Of a stretch of DNA of 54,450 nucleotides, positions 17,306 to 25,807 are shown piece by piece; within the stretch, counting starts at the first letter, position 1; each line of letters opens with the position of its first letter. Both the position numbers and the translations under genes were made by a program. The notes beneath the pieces are model-generated. The model ran no database searches and was not told where the DNA came from. It was given only the letters and a program-made list of their open reading frames with translations. The stretch comes from Microbacteriaceae bacterium PS02344 (lineage in GTDB: Bacteria > Actinomycetota > Actinomycetes > Actinomycetales > Microbacteriaceae), in the NCBI GenBank assembly GCA_029959905.1, contig JASCNZ010000016.1, positions 1 through 54,450 on the forward strand. Reading direction: 5' to 3'.

Positions 17306-18464
17306 CGAGCGGCCGTGGCGTCTCGATCGTCATCAGCGCGCTCTCCGCGGTGAGCCCCGGGCCGAAGGCCATCGCGGCCACCCGGTCTCCGCGCTCGGCG
17401 CCCTCCTGCTCGAGGATGTGCTTGAGCACGAACAGGATCGTGGCGCTCGACATGTTGCCGTTGCGCCGCAGCACCTCGCGGGCAGGGCGCATCTGGTCGT
17501 CGCTCAGGTGCAGGCGCTCCTGCACGCGGTCGACGATGCTGCGGCCGCCGGGATGCACCGCCCAGTGGGCGACCCGCTCGCCGATCGTGCCCTCTTCGAA
17601 GGCGAGCGACATGTCGTGCTCGCCCACGTAGAGCGGGCGGAGGGCGCCGAGGATCGTCTCGCCGATGATCTGCGGCACGGCGGTCGAGAGGATCATCTCG
17701 AAGCCGGAGTCGCCGATCGTCCACGCCATGTCCTTCTCCCCCTCGGGGACGATCGCGGTGTGGAAGCGGTCGAGGCTCAGTGATGGCACCGGGGAGGGCA
17801 GCTGGCGAGCCGTGACGATCCCCGCCGCCGCACCGTCGGCGAAGAGCGAGGTCGCGACGATGGTGTCCGGATCCTCCGAGGTGCGCAGGTGCAGGGTGCA
17901 CAGCTCGACGCTCACGACGAGCACCACCGCGTCGGGATCGGCGGCGCAGAACTGGCTCGCGGCCCGCAGCGCGGGCATCGAGGCGTAGCAGCCCATGAAT
18001 CCGAGGTGGAAGCGCTGCACGCTGTCGGACAGGCCGAGAGCACGGACGATCTCGTACTCGGGTCCCGGCGCGTGGAATCCGGTGCACGACACGGTGATCA
18101 CGTGCGTGATGTCGGAGGCCTGCAGATCAGGGTCGGCGTCGAGGGCCTGCTGCGCGACAGCCGTGAAGAGGGTGGTCGCCTCCCGCACATAGACGTCGTT
18201 GCGGGTGCCGGTGGTCGGCGAGAGCAGCAGGTTCGACTCGCGGTCGTAGAACACCGGCTCGTCGGGCTCGGCGAACGGCGAGAGCTCCTCGATGACGGTG
18301 TGGCGCGTGTCGATGCCCGAGCCGTCGAAGGATGCCGTCACGATGCGCTGCGCCAGGCGTCCGAGGCCGGGCTGGCGGGCGAAGACGTCGCGAACGGCGT
18401 CCTGCGCCAGCACGGTGTCGGGCACGATGGTCTGCAGCGATCGCAGGATGGCGGGTCGGGTCAT
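17298..18464 (-). CDS. Type III polyketide synthase (chalcone/stilbene synthase family)
   Basis: 388-aa homodimeric ketosynthase that extends a starter acyl-CoA with malonyl-CoA units and cyclises the product. The Cys-His-Asn triad is intact: Cys159 in GFMGCYASM, His304 in WAVHPGGRSI and Asn337 in NGNMSSATI. The VSCTGFHAPGPE segment and the C-terminal GFGPG-like loop (MAFGPGLTAES) are present. ATG 18464 was chosen; a TTG four codons earlier is possible. It is the first gene of a three-gene overlapping operon with a methyltransferase and an FAD hydroxylase, the same enzyme-class order as the Streptomyces alkylresorcinol srs operon as I recall it. Starter, chain length and product cannot be read from the sequence. 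Confidence 0.93.
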   Translation of the reverse strand: MTRPAILRSLQTIVPDTVLAQDAVRDVFARQPGLGRLAQRIVTASFDGSGIDTRHTVIEELSPFAEPDEPVFYDRESNLLLSPTTGTRNDVYVREATTLFTAVAQQALDADPDLQASDITHVITVSCTGFHAPGPEYEIVRALGLSDSVQRFHLGFMGCYASMPALRAASQFCAADPDAVVLVVSVELCTLHLRTSEDPDTIVATSLFADGAAAGIVTARQLPSPVPSLSLDRFHTAIVPEGEKDMAWTIGDSGFEMILSTAVPQIIGETILGALRPLYVGEHDMSLAFEEGTIGERVAHWAVHPGGRSIVDRVQERLHLSDDQMRPAREVLRRNGNMSSATILFVLKHILEQEGAERGDRVAAMAFGPGLTAESALMTIETPRPLDA

Positions 18465-18534
18465 GCTGCCACTCAATCACCGCGCGCAGGGCGCGGGTAG
18501 GGGGTTGCGGCGGGTCGCGGTGCTCTGCGACGCG

Positions 18535-19149
18535 TCAGAAGCCGAGCGCGCGGGCGAGCTTGGAATCGGAGGAGGCGTCACGGCCGCCCGCTGCACGCAC
18601 GGCCTCGTCGACCGCCGCGAAGAACGCGGCGCGCCCCTCGGCGTCGGCGGGAGCCGCGGGCCCGAGCTCGACCTCCCACTCGCGCCACTCGCGCTCGGTC
18701 CCCTGACGGGTGTCGGTGGCGCGCACGCGGTCGTCGACGAACTCGGCGACGACACCGCCCGGACCTTCGAGCAGGTACGCCGTGCGGTCGTTGCGGATGC
18801 GCGCGAGCGGCGTGAGCGGGTCGGTGGTCCATCGCGCGAGCGTCGACGCGACGGCATCCGGCACCCGATCGTCGTCGCCCAGCGGCCATCCGAGCTCGAC
18901 ACGTCCGTCGCCCTCACGCGGGCCTTTGATGTGCCATCCCGCGTCGGGTCCGCCGGTGCGACGGCGCAGCGCGACCCCGGCGCGGGCGAGCGCCGCATCG
19001 GCGGTGTCGAGATACTGCGCGTCGAGTTCGCGCAGCTCTCCCCCGGTCACGGCATCGACACCGGGGACAGCGGTCCACTCGGGCAGGGGCGTCGCGGAGT
19101 CGACGTCGTACTTGCGCTCGACCTCGACGCTCCGCGACGGCTCAGTCAT
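18535..19149 (-). CDS. CYTH-domain protein (triphosphate tunnel metalloenzyme family)
   Basis: 204 aa. The N-terminus holds the CYTH signature ExExK (Glu9, Glu11, Lys13 in VEVERKYD), followed by LDAQYLDTAD, ALRRRTGG and GWHIKGPR, which supply the alternating basic and acidic residues of the beta-tunnel. Family members hydrolyse tripolyphosphate or thiamine triphosphate, or act as adenylate cyclases; sequence alone does not decide, though a stand-alone CYTH of this size is usually a phosphatase. The stop of the upstream 70-aa gene overlaps its start by 8 nt, so the two are cotranscribed. Confidence 0.85.
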   Translation of the reverse strand: MTEPSRSVEVERKYDVDSATPLPEWTAVPGVDAVTGGELRELDAQYLDTADAALARAGVALRRRTGGPDAGWHIKGPREGDGRVELGWPLGDDDRVPDAVASTLARWTTDPLTPLARIRNDRTAYLLEGPGGVVAEFVDDRVRATDTRQGTEREWREWEVELGPAAPADAEGRAAFFAAVDEAVRAAGGRDASSDSKLARALGF

Positions 19150-19354
19150 CGTCGGTCGTGAGGTTCTCGAGGGCCTCGTCGTACCAGTAATCGACCTCGG
19201 TGGGGCCGTCGTCGGAGCCGGTGTGCTGCGGCTCGCCTCGGCGTTCGTACACCACCTGGGTCTCGCTGTAGGGGACGATCAGCTTGTCGTCCGCGTCGCC
19301 GAGGGGGATGATCTGCCCGTCGAGCGGGCCTCCGTGGAGTCGTGCGAGTGCCAT
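19142..19354 (-). CDS. Conserved small protein of unknown function (70 aa)
   Basis: A short acidic protein beginning MALARLHGGPLDGQIIPL and ending in an acidic YWYDEALENLTTDDD tail. The LHGGPLDGQ opening looks familiar from small actinobacterial and phage proteins, but I cannot assign a function. There is no signal peptide or membrane segment. The ATG lies six bases after TAGGGT on the minus strand, indicating a leaderless transcript, and the gene overlaps the CYTH gene by 8 nt, which supports real translation. Confidence 0.75.
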   Translation of the reverse strand: MALARLHGGPLDGQIIPLGDADDKLIVPYSETQVVYERRGEPQHTGSDDGPTEVDYWYDEALENLTTDDD

Positions 19355-19366
19355 GTGCTCACCCTA
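19355..19366 (-). promoter_or_regulatory. Putative leaderless promoter -10 for the 70-aa gene and CYTH gene
   Basis: On the minus strand TAGGGT (19366-19361), six bases, then ATG at 19354. The hexamer is part of a larger inverted repeat, CCTATCC (19363-19369) and GGATAGG (19390-19396), which also encloses a CCCCGC/GCGGGG stem. This may be the terminator of the upstream peptidase gene. Confidence 0.5.
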
Positions 19367-19410
19367 TCCCCGCGTCGGCGGGGACGCGCGGATAGGTGCG
19401 GCGCGGGCGG

Positions 19411-19881
19411 TCAGGCGACGAGGATGCCGAGGACGGCGCCCGCGATCATCCACGGGCCGAAGGCGATGCGGGTGCGGCGATCGACGCGTCGGAGTGCGAG
19501 GAGCACGAGAACGTAGAGCGCGCCGAGGACGAAGGCGGCTGCCGCCCCCACTGCGAACGGCGTCCACCCGTGCCAGGCCAGCACCAGACCGATCACCGCG
19601 GCCAGTTTGACGTCTCCCCCGCCCATGCCCGCTCGGCTCATCAGGCGCAGGAGTGCGTAGAAGCCGCCCAGGGCGATCATGCCCAGCAGCGCGCGGATCG
19701 ACGGGGCGCGATCTCCGGTGACCAGGGCGTCGACGACAGCGAGCACGAGGAGAGCGACGAGGGTGGGGAGCACGATGCGGTCGGGCAGGCGGTGGGTGCG
19801 CGCGTCGATGGCGATCAGCCATCCGCCGATGCCGACCAGGGCGAGGTGGACGAGCACGATGAGGCTGAGACGCGGATCCAT
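19411..19881 (-). CDS. A24-family prepilin peptidase (no N-terminal methylase domain)
   Basis: 156-aa integral membrane aspartic protease, almost wholly hydrophobic with about five to six membrane helices. The two catalytic aspartates are visible: Asp26 in IDARTHRLPD and Asp90 in GMGGGDVK (the GxGD motif). It lacks the N-terminal methyltransferase domain of full TadV/PilD enzymes. Such peptidases process type IV pilin-like or Flp/Tad pilin leaders; no pilin, ATPase or secretin gene is nearby, so its substrate is encoded elsewhere. ATG 19881 lies in a 151-bp region shared with the divergent imuA' gene. Confidence 0.88.
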   Translation of the reverse strand: MDPRLSLIVLVHLALVGIGGWLIAIDARTHRLPDRIVLPTLVALLVLAVVDALVTGDRAPSIRALLGMIALGGFYALLRLMSRAGMGGGDVKLAAVIGLVLAWHGWTPFAVGAAAAFVLGALYVLVLLALRRVDRRTRIAFGPWMIAGAVLGILVA

Positions 19882-19965
19882 GCCGGAAGGCTAGGAGATC
19901 GCGGGGGTGGACCGGAGGGGCGTGTGGATAAGTCGGGGCGGGCGGAGGCGGCATCGAATCGCGAT

Positions 19966-19991
19966 GTCCGATGTACGAAGTATCGTCGGAC
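19966..19991. promoter_or_regulatory. Inverted repeat upstream of imuA'
   Basis: GTCCGA (19966-19971) and TCGGAC (19986-19991) form a perfect 6-bp outer inverted repeat around TAC..GTA (inner arms). It sits 16 bp before the SOS-box-like site. It may be a second operator for the cassette or belong to the divergent peptidase promoter. No known consensus matched. Confidence 0.4.
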
Positions 19992-20006
19992 GTGCACTTG
20001 ATATAT

Positions 20007-20022
20007 TCGAATATCTCTTCGA
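20007..20022 (+). promoter_or_regulatory. LexA (SOS) box-like site of the imuA'-imuB-dnaE2 operon
   Basis: TCGAATATCTCTTCGA has the outer arms TCGAA and TTCGA of the actinobacterial SOS box TCGAAC-N4-GTTCGA, with the two inner positions (C and G) changed. It lies 11 nt before the imuA' ATG at 20033 and overlaps a possible -10, TATATT at 20002-20007. This is the expected place for a LexA operator in front of this cassette. Confidence 0.7.
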
Positions 20023-20032
20023 GGATGGATGT

Positions 20033-20797
20033 ATGGGGATCGGGCTCGATGCGGTGACCGCGCTCTCTCCGACCAGCGACACACGCGCCGGAGAGGTGCT
20101 GCGGCTGCGCCGCGAGATCAGCCGCATGCAGCGGCGGCGCAGTGACCAGATGCTGCTGCCGCTCGACCCCGCCCTCGCGCCCCTCCTCCCGGACGAGGGA
20201 CTGCTGACCGGCACGTCGTACTCGCTCTCCCCCTCACCCAGTCTCGTGCTCGCCCTGATGGGAGCGGCGTCGCAGAAGGGGCTGTGGTGCGCGGTGATCG
20301 GCATGCCCACCCTCGGGGTCGAGGCCGCGGCGGGGTTCGGCATCGACCTGAACCGCCTCATCCTCGTGCCCGATCCGGGCGATCGCTGGTTCGCCGCGAC
20401 CTCCGCCCTGGCCGAGGTCGTCCCGCTCATCGCCGTGCACCCGGGCGGCCGCCTGCGCGATGCCGACGTCTCGCGCCTGAGCGCACGGCTGCGCGATCGC
20501 GGCACCACGCTGCTCGTCACCGGCGTCTGGCCGCAGAGCGAAGGATCGATCCGCGTGCACGACCCGGAGTGGAACGGTCTCGGTGCCGGCTGGGGTCTGC
20601 TCTCCGACCGCACCGTCACGGTGACCGCCCGCACGCGGCGCAGCCCCCTGCCCTCCAGCGTCCGCGTGCGTCTGCCCGGTCGGGACGGGGCCCTCGAGCC
20701 GGTCACCCCCGAGCTCGCCGCGCTCCCCGCTCTGCCGCTTCGGACACCCGCCGACGACCCGGCGCCCGAGCTCCTCCGTTGGGCGGAGGCGGGATGA
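20033..20797 (+). CDS. imuA': ImuA'-type RecA-like accessory protein of the mutasome
   Basis: 254-aa SulA/RecA-like protein that in other actinobacteria connects the ImuB hub with DnaE2 for damage-induced mutagenic synthesis. Visible segments are SDQMLLPLDPALAPLLPDEGL, then a RecA-like core SPSLVLALMGAASQKGLWCAVIG with no canonical GKT P-loop, consistent with the divergent actinobacterial ImuA'. Start ATG 20033 is downstream of the SOS-like box, with GAGG 8 nt before it; earlier in-frame codons would lie across the operator. Its stop overlaps imuB by 4 nt (ATGA). Assigned mainly by place in the cassette and partial motif likeness. Confidence 0.82.
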   Translation: MGIGLDAVTALSPTSDTRAGEVLRLRREISRMQRRRSDQMLLPLDPALAPLLPDEGLLTGTSYSLSPSPSLVLALMGAASQKGLWCAVIGMPTLGVEAAAGFGIDLNRLILVPDPGDRWFAATSALAEVVPLIAVHPGGRLRDADVSRLSARLRDRGTTLLVTGVWPQSEGSIRVHDPEWNGLGAGWGLLSDRTVTVTARTRRSPLPSSVRVRLPGRDGALEPVTPELAALPALPLRTPADDPAPELLRWAEAG

Positions 20798-22332
20798 ACG
20801 AGCCGCTCCGCGTACTGGTGCTGTGGTTCCCGGACTGGCCCCTGCGCGCTGCGCTGGGCGGCGCGCTCCCGCATCCGCCGACGGCCCTCCTGCACGCGAA
20901 CACGGTGGTCGCCTGCAGCGCCTCGGCCCGTGAGCACGGCGTGCGGGCGGGGCAGCGACGTCGCGAGGCACAGGGGCGCCTCTCGTCGCTGCAGGTGCTC
21001 CCCCACGACCCCGCCAAGGACGAGCGCGCCTTCGTGCCCGTGCTGCAGCTCATCGAGGAGCACGCGCCCGGCGTCGCTCCACTGCGTCCGGGTCTCGCCG
21101 TGCTCCGCTCACGCGGCATCGCCCGGTACCACGGCGGGGAGGCCGAAGCGGCGGCGGCACTCGTCTCCGTGCTGGCCGAAACGGGCTTCCCCGAGGTGCG
21201 CATCGGCGTCGCCGACGGCCCCTTCACCGCCGAGATCGCGGCCCGCGGTCCGCAGCGGTGCACGGTCGTGCCGGCGGGCGGTGCCCGCGATTTCCTGGCC
21301 CCCTACCCCGTGCAGGTGCTGCGCGACGAACAGCTCACCGCCCTCCTGATGCGCCTCGGCATCCGCACGCTGGGCGAGTTCACCGCCCTGCCCGTGGCCG
21401 ACGTGCGCGACCGCTTCGGCGAGCGCGGCACCCGGTTGCAGGCGCTGGCCGCCGGCGCCGATTCCCGACCGCTCACCCCGCGCCCACCCGACCCCGAGCT
21501 GGTGCGCACGGTGGAGTTCGAGACGCCGCTGAGCGGGGCCGACCAGGTGGCGTTCGCCGTGCGGCAGACCGCGGATGCCGTGATGCTGGCCCTGGGCGAG
21601 GCATCCGTCGTGTGCACCGAGGTGCGCATCGATCTCACCGATGACGACGGAGAGGTGTTCAGTCGCCCGTGGCTGCATCCGTCGTGCTTCGACGCCGCCG
21701 ACCTCGTCGATCGGGTGCGCTGGCAGTTGGAAGCGCTCGCGGCGCAGAATGCGAAGGAGCCCGTCGATGAGGCACGGGCGTTCGGGGGCATCATCGCGGT
21801 GCGGATCGTGCCCGTGGCGGTCGATGACGCCGCCCACCACCAGCCGGGGCTCTTCGGCTCGGGGACCGACGAGCGTCTGCATCACGCGGTGTCGCGGGTG
21901 CAGACGATGCTCGGGCACGAGGGTGTCGTCACGGCGGCGGTCGCCGGTGGGCGATGGCTCGCCGACCGCCAGGTGCTCACCCCGTGGGGCGAGCGTCCCG
22001 TCGCCCCCCGTGATCCGTCGTCGCCGTGGCCGGGCAGTCTGCCCGATCCGCTGCCGGCCGAGGTCTTCCGCCCGCCGCGCCCGTTGGGAGTCACCGACGG
22101 GGCCGGCGAGGCGGTGCGCATCGACGACCGGGGGCTGCTCTCGGCCGACCCCGCCTTCGTCGACGGTGCCGCGGTGCACGCCTGGGCCGGACCCTGGCCG
22201 GTGAACGAACGGCGATGGGCGGCGGGCGGCGGCAAACGCGGACACCGCTTCCAGGTGGTCGACGAGAAAGACCGCGCCTGGCTGATGTTCTGCACCGGCG
22301 GGCGCTGGTGGGCCGAAGGACGGTACCGCTGA
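20794..22332 (+). CDS. imuB: ImuB, catalytically inactive Y-family polymerase homologue
   Basis: 512-aa Y-family DNA polymerase relative that acts as the beta-clamp-binding hub of the ImuA'-ImuB-DnaE2 mutasome. The N-terminal segment VLVLWFPDWPLRAAL and the following palm region lack the catalytic acidic triad of active Pol IV (no DxD or DEA motif), as expected for ImuB. A QVLTPWG stretch near residue 392 is a good candidate clamp-binding motif. The helix-hairpin-helix region (LRTLGEFTALPVADVRDRFGERG) and little-finger region follow. It overlaps imuA' by 4 nt and dnaE2 by one base. Confidence 0.92.
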   Translation: MNEPLRVLVLWFPDWPLRAALGGALPHPPTALLHANTVVACSASAREHGVRAGQRRREAQGRLSSLQVLPHDPAKDERAFVPVLQLIEEHAPGVAPLRPGLAVLRSRGIARYHGGEAEAAAALVSVLAETGFPEVRIGVADGPFTAEIAARGPQRCTVVPAGGARDFLAPYPVQVLRDEQLTALLMRLGIRTLGEFTALPVADVRDRFGERGTRLQALAAGADSRPLTPRPPDPELVRTVEFETPLSGADQVAFAVRQTADAVMLALGEASVVCTEVRIDLTDDDGEVFSRPWLHPSCFDAADLVDRVRWQLEALAAQNAKEPVDEARAFGGIIAVRIVPVAVDDAAHHQPGLFGSGTDERLHHAVSRVQTMLGHEGVVTAAVAGGRWLADRQVLTPWGERPVAPRDPSSPWPGSLPDPLPAEVFRPPRPLGVTDGAGEAVRIDDRGLLSADPAFVDGAAVHAWAGPWPVNERRWAAGGGKRGHRFQVVDEKDRAWLMFCTGGRWWAEGRYR

Positions 22333-25300
22333 TGGGATGGCACAACCCTCCCCAGACCTGGGCGGAGCTGCAGCGCACCCTCGCGGGTGAGCCGCCGAGC
22401 GCGGAACCCCTCGGCGTACGGGCAGACCCCGGCCCGGTCAGCCGACGACGCAAATCGCTCCCTCCGACCTCCACCCCGCGCCCCGACGATGCGGTTCCCT
22501 ACGCCGAGCTGCATGCACACTCGTCCTATTCGTTCCTCGACGGCGCCTCCTCCCCCGAGGCGCTGCTGATCGAGGCCGAGCGCCTCGGGCTCAGCGCGCT
22601 CGCGCTCACCGACCACGACGGCTTCTACGGCGCGGCTCGTTTCGCCGAGGTGGCGGAGCTCATGGACGTGCAGCTGCAGACCGTGTTCGGGGCCGAGCTG
22701 TCGCTGGGCCTGTCGGCACCCCAGCGCGGTGCGGCAGACCCCGAGGGCGAGCACCTGCTCGTGCTCGCTCGGGGCATGGAGGGCTACCACCGCCTCTCGG
22801 GCGCGATCACCCGGGCGCAGCTGCGGGGCGGTGAGAAAGGGCGCCCCGTCTACGACATCGACGATCTCGTCGAGAGCGCGGGTGGCCACTGGACGATCCT
22901 CAGCGGCTGCCGGAAGGGCGCGGTGCGCCGTGGTCTCGAGGCGGGCGACGCCGCCTCACCCCTGCGGCGCCTGACCGGGATGTTCGGGCCCGAGAACGTC
23001 GCGGTGGAACTCTTCGACCACGGGGACCCGCTCGATTCCCGGCGCAACGACGAACTGTCGGAGCTGGCGAGGCGGATGCGCCTGCCCGTCGTCGCGACGA
23101 ACAACGTGCACTACGCCACCCCGCAGAAGGCGCCGTTGGCCGAAGCGATCGCGGCGGTGCGCGCGGTGCGGAGCATGGACGAGCTCGACGGATGGATGCC
23201 CGCGCACGGCGGTGCCCACCTCCGCAGCGGAGCCGAGATGACGGCGCGGTTCCGCCGTTATCCGGGCGCCATCTCCGCCGGGCTCGAACTGGCGGAGGCA
23301 TCCGCCTTCCCCCTGCGGCTGGCGCGCCCCGCTCTGCCGAAGCAGGACGTCCCGGAGGGTCACACGCCGATGAGCTGGCTGCGCACGCTGGTGTGGGAGG
23401 CGGTGCCGAGCCGCTACCCCCGCCTGGGCGAGGACGGTCGGCGCCGCATCGCCCGCGAGCTCGACGTCATCGAGGAGAAGGACTTCCCCGGGTACTTCCT
23501 CATCGTGCACGGCATCGTCGCCGAAGCCCGCCGGCGCGGCATCCTCTGCCAGGGTCGGGGATCGGCCGCGGCGAGTGCCGTCTGCTACCTGCTGGGCATC
23601 ACCGCCGTCGACCCCATCCTCTACGGCCTGCCGTTCGAACGGTTCCTCGCGACCACCCGGCAGGAGGAGCCCGATATCGACGTCGACTTCGACTCCCGGC
23701 GCCGCGAGGAGATCATCCAGTGGGTCTACCGCGAGTACGGCAGGGAGCGTGCCGCGCAGGTGGCGAACGTGATCCAGTACCGCCCCAAGAACGCGGTGCG
23801 CGACATGGCGAGGGCGCTCGGTCATTCCGTGGGCCAGCAGGACTCCTGGTCGCGGCAGGTCGACGGCTGGAGCACCGGTCTGGAACCGGCCGAGGGGCAT
23901 GACATCCCCGAGAACGTGCTCGCCTACGCGGGCGAGTTGATGAAGGCGCCCCGGCACCTCGGCATCCACTCGGGCGGGATGGTGCTCACGGCGCGTCCGG
24001 TGGGCGAGGTCGTACCGGTGGAGCATGCACGGATGGAGGACCGCACCGTCATCCAGTGGGACAAGGACGACGCGGCCTTCATGGGTCTGGTCAAGTTCGA
24101 CCTGCTGGGGCTCGGGATGCTGGCGGCCCTGCAGCACTGCTTCGACCTGATCCACGAGGCCACGGGCGAGCTGTGGACGCTGGAGGACATCCCCAAGGAG
24201 GAGCCGGGGGTGTACGACATGCTGTGCCGCGCCGACTCGATCGGAGTGTTCCAGGTGGAGTCCCGGGCGCAGATCGGGCTTCTCCCCCGTCTGCAGCCGC
24301 GGCGCTTCTACGACCTGGCGATCCAGATCGCCCTCATCCGCCCCGGGCCCATCCAGGGCGGGGCGGTGCATCCGTTCGTGCGTCGCAAGATGGAGAAGGA
24401 CAGGGTCGACGAGGAGAACCGTGCCCGGGCGGCCAGGGGCGAGACCCCGGTGGAGTTCCCGATCCCGTACCCGCATTCGGATCTGGAGCCGATCCTCGAA
24501 CGCACGCTGGGCATCCCCATCTTCCAGGAGCAGCTGATCCAGATGGCGACGGCGGTCGGCGACTGCACGGCCGACGAGGCCGACCTGCTGCGGCGGGCCA
24601 TGGGGTCGAAGCGCGGACTCGAGAAGATCGAGAAGGTGCGCGAGAAGCTCTATGCGGGCATGGAGCGACGCGGGCTCGACCATGAGGCCTCCGACCGCAT
24701 CTACGCGCAGATCCAGGCGTTCGCGAACTTCGGGTTCGCGGAGTCGCACTCGCTGTCCTTCGCGCTGCTCGTCTATGCCAGCTCGTGGCTCAAGCTGCAC
24801 TACCCCGCCGCGTTCCTCGCAGGACTGCTGCGTTCCCAGCCCATGGGGTTCTACTCGGCCGCCACGCTGACCGCCGACGCGCGACGGCACGGAGTGGAGG
24901 TGCGGCGCCCCGATCTGCAGCTGTCCGGGGCGACGGAGACGCTGGAACCCCTGACCGACGCGACTCCGGCCGGTCCGACCGGGCGGGAGTCGTGCCGGGT
25001 CGTTCCCCAGCCGCCGACGCTGCGGTTCGATCGGAACGCCCCGGACGAGTCGGAGGCCCATCGCCGCGACGGCGGCTACGCCGTGCGGATGGGGCTGAGC
25101 GGCGTGCGCGGGATCGGGGTGCCGATGGCCGAGCGGATCGTCGCCGAACGCGAGGCGCACGGTCCATACCGCGATCTGCACGACCTCGTTCGGCGGACGG
25201 ATGCCACCGCCGCGCAGCTGGAGGCTCTCGCGACCGCCGGAGCCTTCGCCTGCCTCGGGCTGGACCGGCGCGAGGCCATCTGGATGGCGGGTGCCGCCGC

Positions 25301-25781
25301 CGAGGACCGCTCGCGGTACCTCCCCGGCACCGCCGTGGCGGTGCAGCCGCCCCTCTTCGCCGACCAGACCAGCTACGAGCGCCTCTCCGCCGACCTGTGG
25401 GCTACGGGGGTCTCCACCGACGACCACCCGATGCTGCATTTCCGCGCGGCTCTGCGGGACCGGGGGGTGCTCGCGTCGACCGATCTGCGTACGCACGAGA
25501 CCGGGCGCCGGGTCGAGGTCGCGGGGCTCGTCACGCACCGTCAGCGGCCCGCGACAGCGGCAGGCGTGACCTTCCTCAACCTGGAGGACGAGGGCGGGCT
25601 GGTGAATGTCATCTGCTCGGTCGGCGTCTGGAACCGCTATCGCCGCGTCGCCCGCGACTCCCCGGCACTCATCATCCGCGGCATTCTGGAGCGGTCGGAC
25701 GAGGGTGTCATCAACGTGCTGGCGGATGCCTTCGAAGACCTCCGCACCGGGGTGGCGCACCGGTCGCGGGACTTCCGCTGA
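22332..25781 (+). CDS. dnaE2: Error-prone DNA polymerase III alpha subunit
   Basis: 1149-aa C-family DNA polymerase that performs translesion synthesis with ImuA' and ImuB. The N-terminal PHP domain begins near residue 57 (AELHAHSSYSFLDGA, then LTDHDGFYGA). The polymerase aspartates are in PDIDVDFD near residue 446, with GRGSAAASAVCYLLG before them. Fingers and helix-hairpin-helix segments follow, then an OB-type domain (VEVAGLVTHRQRP) in the last 110 residues. The ATG overlaps the imuB stop by one base (TGATG); in-frame codons further upstream lie within imuB and are ignored. A 103-bp piece (24892-24994) is repeated exactly at the left edge of the window. Confidence 0.96.
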   Translation: MGWHNPPQTWAELQRTLAGEPPSAEPLGVRADPGPVSRRRKSLPPTSTPRPDDAVPYAELHAHSSYSFLDGASSPEALLIEAERLGLSALALTDHDGFYGAARFAEVAELMDVQLQTVFGAELSLGLSAPQRGAADPEGEHLLVLARGMEGYHRLSGAITRAQLRGGEKGRPVYDIDDLVESAGGHWTILSGCRKGAVRRGLEAGDAASPLRRLTGMFGPENVAVELFDHGDPLDSRRNDELSELARRMRLPVVATNNVHYATPQKAPLAEAIAAVRAVRSMDELDGWMPAHGGAHLRSGAEMTARFRRYPGAISAGLELAEASAFPLRLARPALPKQDVPEGHTPMSWLRTLVWEAVPSRYPRLGEDGRRRIARELDVIEEKDFPGYFLIVHGIVAEARRRGILCQGRGSAAASAVCYLLGITAVDPILYGLPFERFLATTRQEEPDIDVDFDSRRREEIIQWVYREYGRERAAQVANVIQYRPKNAVRDMARALGHSVGQQDSWSRQVDGWSTGLEPAEGHDIPENVLAYAGELMKAPRHLGIHSGGMVLTARPVGEVVPVEHARMEDRTVIQWDKDDAAFMGLVKFDLLGLGMLAALQHCFDLIHEATGELWTLEDIPKEEPGVYDMLCRADSIGVFQVESRAQIGLLPRLQPRRFYDLAIQIALIRPGPIQGGAVHPFVRRKMEKDRVDEENRARAARGETPVEFPIPYPHSDLEPILERTLGIPIFQEQLIQMATAVGDCTADEADLLRRAMGSKRGLEKIEKVREKLYAGMERRGLDHEASDRIYAQIQAFANFGFAESHSLSFALLVYASSWLKLHYPAAFLAGLLRSQPMGFYSAATLTADARRHGVEVRRPDLQLSGATETLEPLTDATPAGPTGRESCRVVPQPPTLRFDRNAPDESEAHRRDGGYAVRMGLSGVRGIGVPMAERIVAEREAHGPYRDLHDLVRRTDATAAQLEALATAGAFACLGLDRREAIWMAGAAAEDRSRYLPGTAVAVQPPLFADQTSYERLSADLWATGVSTDDHPMLHFRAALRDRGVLASTDLRTHETGRRVEVAGLVTHRQRPATAAGVTFLNLEDEGGLVNVICSVGVWNRYRRVARDSPALIIRGILERSDEGVINVLADAFEDLRTGVAHRSRDFR

Positions 25782-25807
25782 CCCCGGTGCTCACAAGGCG
25801 ACGGTGC

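Noticed and set aside
22956..25760. 934-aa minus-strand frame opposite dnaE2
   Set aside because: Shadow of dnaE2; composition rich in Arg, His, Gly and Leu with no motif.
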